NCBI GenBank assembly: GCA_003485885.1
Contig: DNHM01000109.1
Span: 1 to 9,081, forward strand
DNA length: 9,081 nt
Direction of reading: 5' to 3'
Source of the DNA: Acidimicrobiaceae bacterium
GTDB taxonomy: Bacteria > Actinomycetota > Acidimicrobiia > Acidimicrobiales > UBA10347
A program made the position numbers and the translations under genes. Below the pieces are notes generated by a model. It worked only from the letters and a program-made list of their open reading frames with translations. It ran no database searches and was not told the DNA's origin. This document shows, piece after piece, positions 6,401 to 9,081 of this stretch (its first letter is position 1; each line of letters starts with the position of its first letter).

Positions 6401-6942
6401 TGCGTCTCGGGCGGGGCATGTCGCTGCTGATCGGCGGGGCCCGCAGCGGCAAGAGTGACCTGTCCGTTCGCCTTGGCCAGTCATGGCCAGGGCCTGTCAC
6501 CTTCGTGGCCACGGCAACCGCAGGCGACAGCGACATGGCGCAACGAATCGAGCGCCACCAGGACGAGCGACCAGCAGAGTGGGGCCTTATCGAGTCGCCG
6601 CTGTTTGGTGTCGACGACGCCGACCGGCTACCTACCGATGAACTCGTGATCCTGGACTGCGTCACGTTGTTGGTGGCCAACCTGATGTTCGACGGCCTTG
6701 CCGAAGCCGAAATCACCACCCATATCAGCGCTCTCGCTCAGTCGCTGGAGGCCCGGCAATCACCCACCGTTGTGATCACCAATGAGGTTGGGCTTGGTAT
6801 ACACCCCGAGTCAGCCATGGGGCGCGAGTACCGAGATCTTCTGGGCCGGGCCAACCGGTCGATGGCGGCTCATGCCGAGAGCAGCGTGTTCGTCGCTGCT
6901 GGCAAGGTGTTTCCTCTCCAGGACCTTGACCTGACCTGGTAG
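6400..6942 (+). CDS. cobU: Adenosylcobinamide kinase / adenosylcobinamide-phosphate guanylyltransferase (CobU/CobP)
   Basis: This 180-residue bifunctional enzyme phosphorylates adenosylcobinamide and then attaches GMP, giving adenosylcobinamide-GDP for lower-ligand attachment. The P-loop GGARSGKS is at 12-19. RIERHQDERPAEW (49-61) contains His53, which aligns with the GMP-linked His46 of Salmonella CobU. LDCVTLLVANL (85-95) and TNEVGLGIHPES (127-138) are family motifs, as is GREYRDLLGRANRSMA near 141-156. The start at 6400 overlaps the cobO stop (TGATG). A second in-frame ATG at 6418 would put the P-loop at the distance from the N-terminus seen in Salmonella CobU and is a credible alternative; neither has a strong ribosome binding site. 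A longer open frame from 6217 is rejected because it lies inside cobO. CobS and CobT partners are not in this window. Confidence 0.95.
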   Translation: MRLGRGMSLLIGGARSGKSDLSVRLGQSWPGPVTFVATATAGDSDMAQRIERHQDERPAEWGLIESPLFGVDDADRLPTDELVILDCVTLLVANLMFDGLAEAEITTHISALAQSLEARQSPTVVITNEVGLGIHPESAMGREYRDLLGRANRSMAAHAESSVFVAAGKVFPLQDLDLTW

Positions 6943-7017
6943 CCACCACAGCCCTGCTCGGGATGCCGATGAACCTCTTGGTATCCGTATCGGTGTGAAA
7001 TTTGGCAGAGTGGATGT

Positions 7018-7476
7018 ATGACTTCTGCAGATCCAATCCATCTGACCCTTGAGCGCTTCCACGCCAATCTGCGAGGCGAACTCGAAGGCGGGTATGACGC
7101 GCTGCTTCATCCTGATGTCGTCTTCTATTCACCCGTGGTCTTCACGCCTCAACAGGGCCGGGAGATCACCAAGCTGTACTTGAGCGCAGCTGGCAACACA
7201 CTTCCTGGCGACGCCCCTACCAATGGCGAATCCAAGACCGGCGACGCACCGGATACGTCGTTCACGTATACGAAGACGATCGCAAGCGGCCACCAGGCCA
7301 TGCTCGAGTTCGAGACGACGATGGACGGCAAGTACGTCAACGGCGTCGACATATTGACGTGCGACGATGACTCACTCGTGACTGAGTTCAAGGTCATGAT
7401 GCGGCCGCTACAAGCGGTGAACATCGTGCATGAACAGATGAAAGCCATGCTTGAAAAAATGACGGCAGGCAGCTGA
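7018..7476 (+). CDS. NTF2/SnoaL-like fold protein
   Basis: This is a small soluble protein of 152 residues with the cone-shaped NTF2-like pattern: N-terminal helices (about 5-30), HPDVVFYSPVVF at 31-42, a helix with TKLYLSAAGN (51-60), then strands TSFTYTKTIA (80-89), QAMLEFETTMDG (93-104), NGVDILTCDDDSLVTEFKV (108-126) and MMRPLQA (127-133), ending in a C-terminal helix. It matches from memory the actinobacterial proteins annotated as nuclear transport factor 2 family. Some members of this fold are enzymes and others only bind ligands, so no reaction can be named. The 75 bases in front (6943-7017) show no clear promoter, terminator or strong ribosome binding site; GCAGAG at 7005-7010 is a weak candidate. 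It ends 2 bases before polX, so the two are probably co-transcribed. Confidence 0.82.
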   Translation: MTSADPIHLTLERFHANLRGELEGGYDALLHPDVVFYSPVVFTPQQGREITKLYLSAAGNTLPGDAPTNGESKTGDAPDTSFTYTKTIASGHQAMLEFETTMDGKYVNGVDILTCDDDSLVTEFKVMMRPLQAVNIVHEQMKAMLEKMTAGS

Positions 7477-7478
7477 CT

Positions 7479-9081
7479 ATGGCCAGCAGCCGCGATGTCA
7501 TTGCCATGCTCAACGAGCTGATCTCGCTCACCACGCTCGACGAGGAAAGTTCACAGTCATTCAAGGTCCGGGCGTACGACAACGCCCGTCTTGCTGTCGA
7601 GTCGTATTCAGGCAACATCACCGAACTCTCCGAAAAGGAGATGGTTGAACTCAAAGGGCTCGGCAAGGCCACCGCGGCGAAGATCCGTGAGCTGGTCGAT
7701 CATGGCAAGGTCACCAAACTCGAAGAACTGCGTGCCGAATACCCACCAGCGTTCGCCGAGATGGCCCGCATCCCTGGCGTGGGACCCAAGACGCTCAAGG
7801 CCATGCGCCGCGAGCTCAACATCAACACTGTCGAGCAACTCAAGACAGCGCTCGACGCTCAGCAGATTCGTACGCTGCCTCGCATGGGAGCCAAGAGCGA
7901 AGAAAAGATCGCCAAGGCGCTCGACCGCATTGGCATGAGCGGCAAGGATCGGCGCACACCTATTGCCGATGCCATGCCGTTGGCCGAGCGGCTCGTCGAG
8001 GCGTTCCTAGAGCTGCCGACAGTCACCGATGTGGCCTTCTGCGGAAGCCTGCGTCGTATGTCCGAGACGATTGGTGACATCGATATCACCGTGGCTTCGA
8101 CTGACCCGGTGTCGGTTATGGAGGCTGTCCGTGAGCGCAACGAGGTCGTCGAAATCGTCGTTAGCGGCGACACCAAGACATCGTTCCTGACCAGCACTGG
8201 CCTACAGGTCGACGTGCGAGCGGTGCTCCCCGAACATTTCGGCGCTGCCACCTTGTACTTCACCGGTTCAAAACAGCACAACATTGCGCTCCGCATGCGG
8301 GCGATCAAGATGGGCTGGCTGCTCAACGAATACGGCCTGCTGGTCAAGCCCGACGAAGATGCCGAGGACCAGACACCAACCGAGGTTGTTGCCGCCGAGA
8401 CCGAAGAGAGCATCTACCAAGCCCTCGGACTGGCGTTTATCCCTGCGCCGATGCGCGAGTCGACCGGCGAGATCGAAGCCGCCGAAGCTGGTGACTTCAG
8501 CGATCTGGTTCGTCTGAGCGACATCCAGGGTGATCTGCATTATCACACCGCACAATCCGGCGATGGACGTTCGTCGGTCGCCGACATGGTCCAGGTTGCT
8601 GCCGATGCTGGCCACGCCTACCTGGCCATCACCGACCATGGCGAAGACCTGGCGATCAATGGCTCGAACGCCGAAGAGATGTTGGCCCACCGCGAGCTGA
8701 TCTACACGATCCAAGACGATCACCCCGACATGAAGCTGCTGTGGGGTTGCGAGCTCAACATCGGCGCTGCCGGCGGGCTCGACTACGAAGATGACTTTCG
8801 TGCCATGTTCGATTACACCGTCGCCTCGGTGCACTCGCACTATGACCAGTCCACTCTCAAGCAGACCGAACGGCTCGTAGCCGCAATCGCCGACCCAACC
8901 GTCGACTCGATCGGGCACCTCACCGGCCGCAAGATCGGTCATCGACCAGGCATCGAACTTGAGATGGACATCGTGCTCGAAGCACTGATCCATTTCGATG
9001 TCGCGCTCGAGATCAATGGTTCACTCAACCGGCTCGATGCTGCCGCCGATGTGGTCCGACGTGCCGTCGACCGGGGCGTCA
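7479..9081 (+). CDS. polX: DNA polymerase/3'-5' exonuclease PolX (3' end outside window)
   Basis: This is a bacterial family X DNA polymerase fused to a PHP phosphoesterase, a gap-filling repair enzyme with 3'-5' exonuclease activity in studied members. The frame from the ATG at 7479 stays open to the window end (534 residues). Members are about 570 long, so only some tens of residues are missing. Helix-hairpin-helix motifs include LKGLGKATAAKI (58-69) and IPGVGPKTLKAM (98-109). The polymerase nucleotidyl-transfer site has GSLRR at 189-193, the metal-binding pair Asp200 and Asp202 in GDID, and a third Asp245 in QVDVRAV, followed by YFTGSKQHNIALR (260-272). The PHP domain shows DLHYHT (352-357), TDHGE (385-389), GCELNI (423-428), VASVHSHY (448-455), GHLTGR (479-484) and EINGS (511-515). 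All metal-ligand motifs in the visible part look intact. It begins 2 bases after the NTF2-like stop. Confidence 0.95.
   Translation, partial: MASSRDVIAMLNELISLTTLDEESSQSFKVRAYDNARLAVESYSGNITELSEKEMVELKGLGKATAAKIRELVDHGKVTKLEELRAEYPPAFAEMARIPGVGPKTLKAMRRELNINTVEQLKTALDAQQIRTLPRMGAKSEEKIAKALDRIGMSGKDRRTPIADAMPLAERLVEAFLELPTVTDVAFCGSLRRMSETIGDIDITVASTDPVSVMEAVRERNEVVEIVVSGDTKTSFLTSTGLQVDVRAVLPEHFGAATLYFTGSKQHNIALRMRAIKMGWLLNEYGLLVKPDEDAEDQTPTEVVAAETEESIYQALGLAFIPAPMRESTGEIEAAEAGDFSDLVRLSDIQGDLHYHTAQSGDGRSSVADMVQVAADAGHAYLAITDHGEDLAINGSNAEEMLAHRELIYTIQDDHPDMKLLWGCELNIGAAGGLDYEDDFRAMFDYTVASVHSHYDQSTLKQTERLVAAIADPTVDSIGHLTGRKIGHRPGIELEMDIVLEALIHFDVALEINGSLNRLDAAADVVRRAVDRGV

Noticed and set aside
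5723..6484. Long minus-strand open frame (253 codons) opposite the end of btuD, all of cobO and the start of cobU
   Set aside because: The plus-strand genes have full family motifs. The minus-strand translation shows no recognisable domain and is explained by the codon bias of high-G+C DNA.
6961..6993. Short inverted repeat CCGAT/ATCGG between cobU and the NTF2-like gene as a terminator
   Set aside because: Only 5 base pairs with an 18-base loop and no T-run. Chance pairing is the simpler explanation.
8268..8993. Minus-strand open frame (241 codons) opposite polX
   Set aside because: It lies entirely within the polymerase/PHP coding region, whose catalytic motifs are intact, and has no recognisable features of its own.

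Overview
The window is about 9 kb of high-G+C bacterial DNA (roughly 60% by eye). Almost every base codes, and all the genes lie on the plus strand. The gene content, the actinobacterial style of the ABC and lipoprotein sequences, and the G/C-rich third codon positions suggest an actinobacterium, possibly of the Acidimicrobiia type. That placement is inference: there is no rRNA or tRNA to test it.

Layout. (1) Positions 3-1769 hold the 3' part of an ABCG-type ABC transporter, with a nucleotide-binding domain fused to an ABC-2 membrane domain. It overlaps by ATGA a lipoprotein gene (1766-2746) that resembles DUF5995 proteins. (2) A 335-bp gap (2747-3081) holds an inverted repeat that may be a terminator, then a cobalamin riboswitch aptamer, then an expression platform in which two copies of GAGAACC compete for one GGTTCTC segment next to the ribosome binding site. 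(3) The riboswitch leads into a five-gene block on one strand: a BtuF-like binding lipoprotein, a BtuC-like permease, a BtuD-like ATPase, a CobO/BtuR corrinoid adenosyltransferase and a CobU-type kinase/guanylyltransferase. (4) After a 75-bp gap come a small NTF2/SnoaL-like protein and, 2 bp behind it, a bacterial PolX (polymerase X plus PHP phosphoesterase) that runs off the right edge.

How the genes work together. The third block reads as a B12 salvage operon. Corrinoid is captured outside the membrane (BtuF), pumped in (BtuC/BtuD), given its upper adenosyl ligand (CobO), and prepared for lower-ligand attachment by phosphorylation and GDP activation (CobU). CobS, CobT and CobC activities are not encoded here and would have to come from elsewhere. 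High cobalamin would be expected to switch the block down through the leader. The flanking pairs, ABC transporter with lipoprotein and NTF2-like with PolX, look unrelated to B12 metabolism.

Most of the window is recognisable and ordinary. The parts most worth a second look are the riboswitch expression platform and the poorly characterised transporter-lipoprotein pair. I found no mobile element, CRISPR array, RNA gene other than the riboswitch, or convincing novel defence system.
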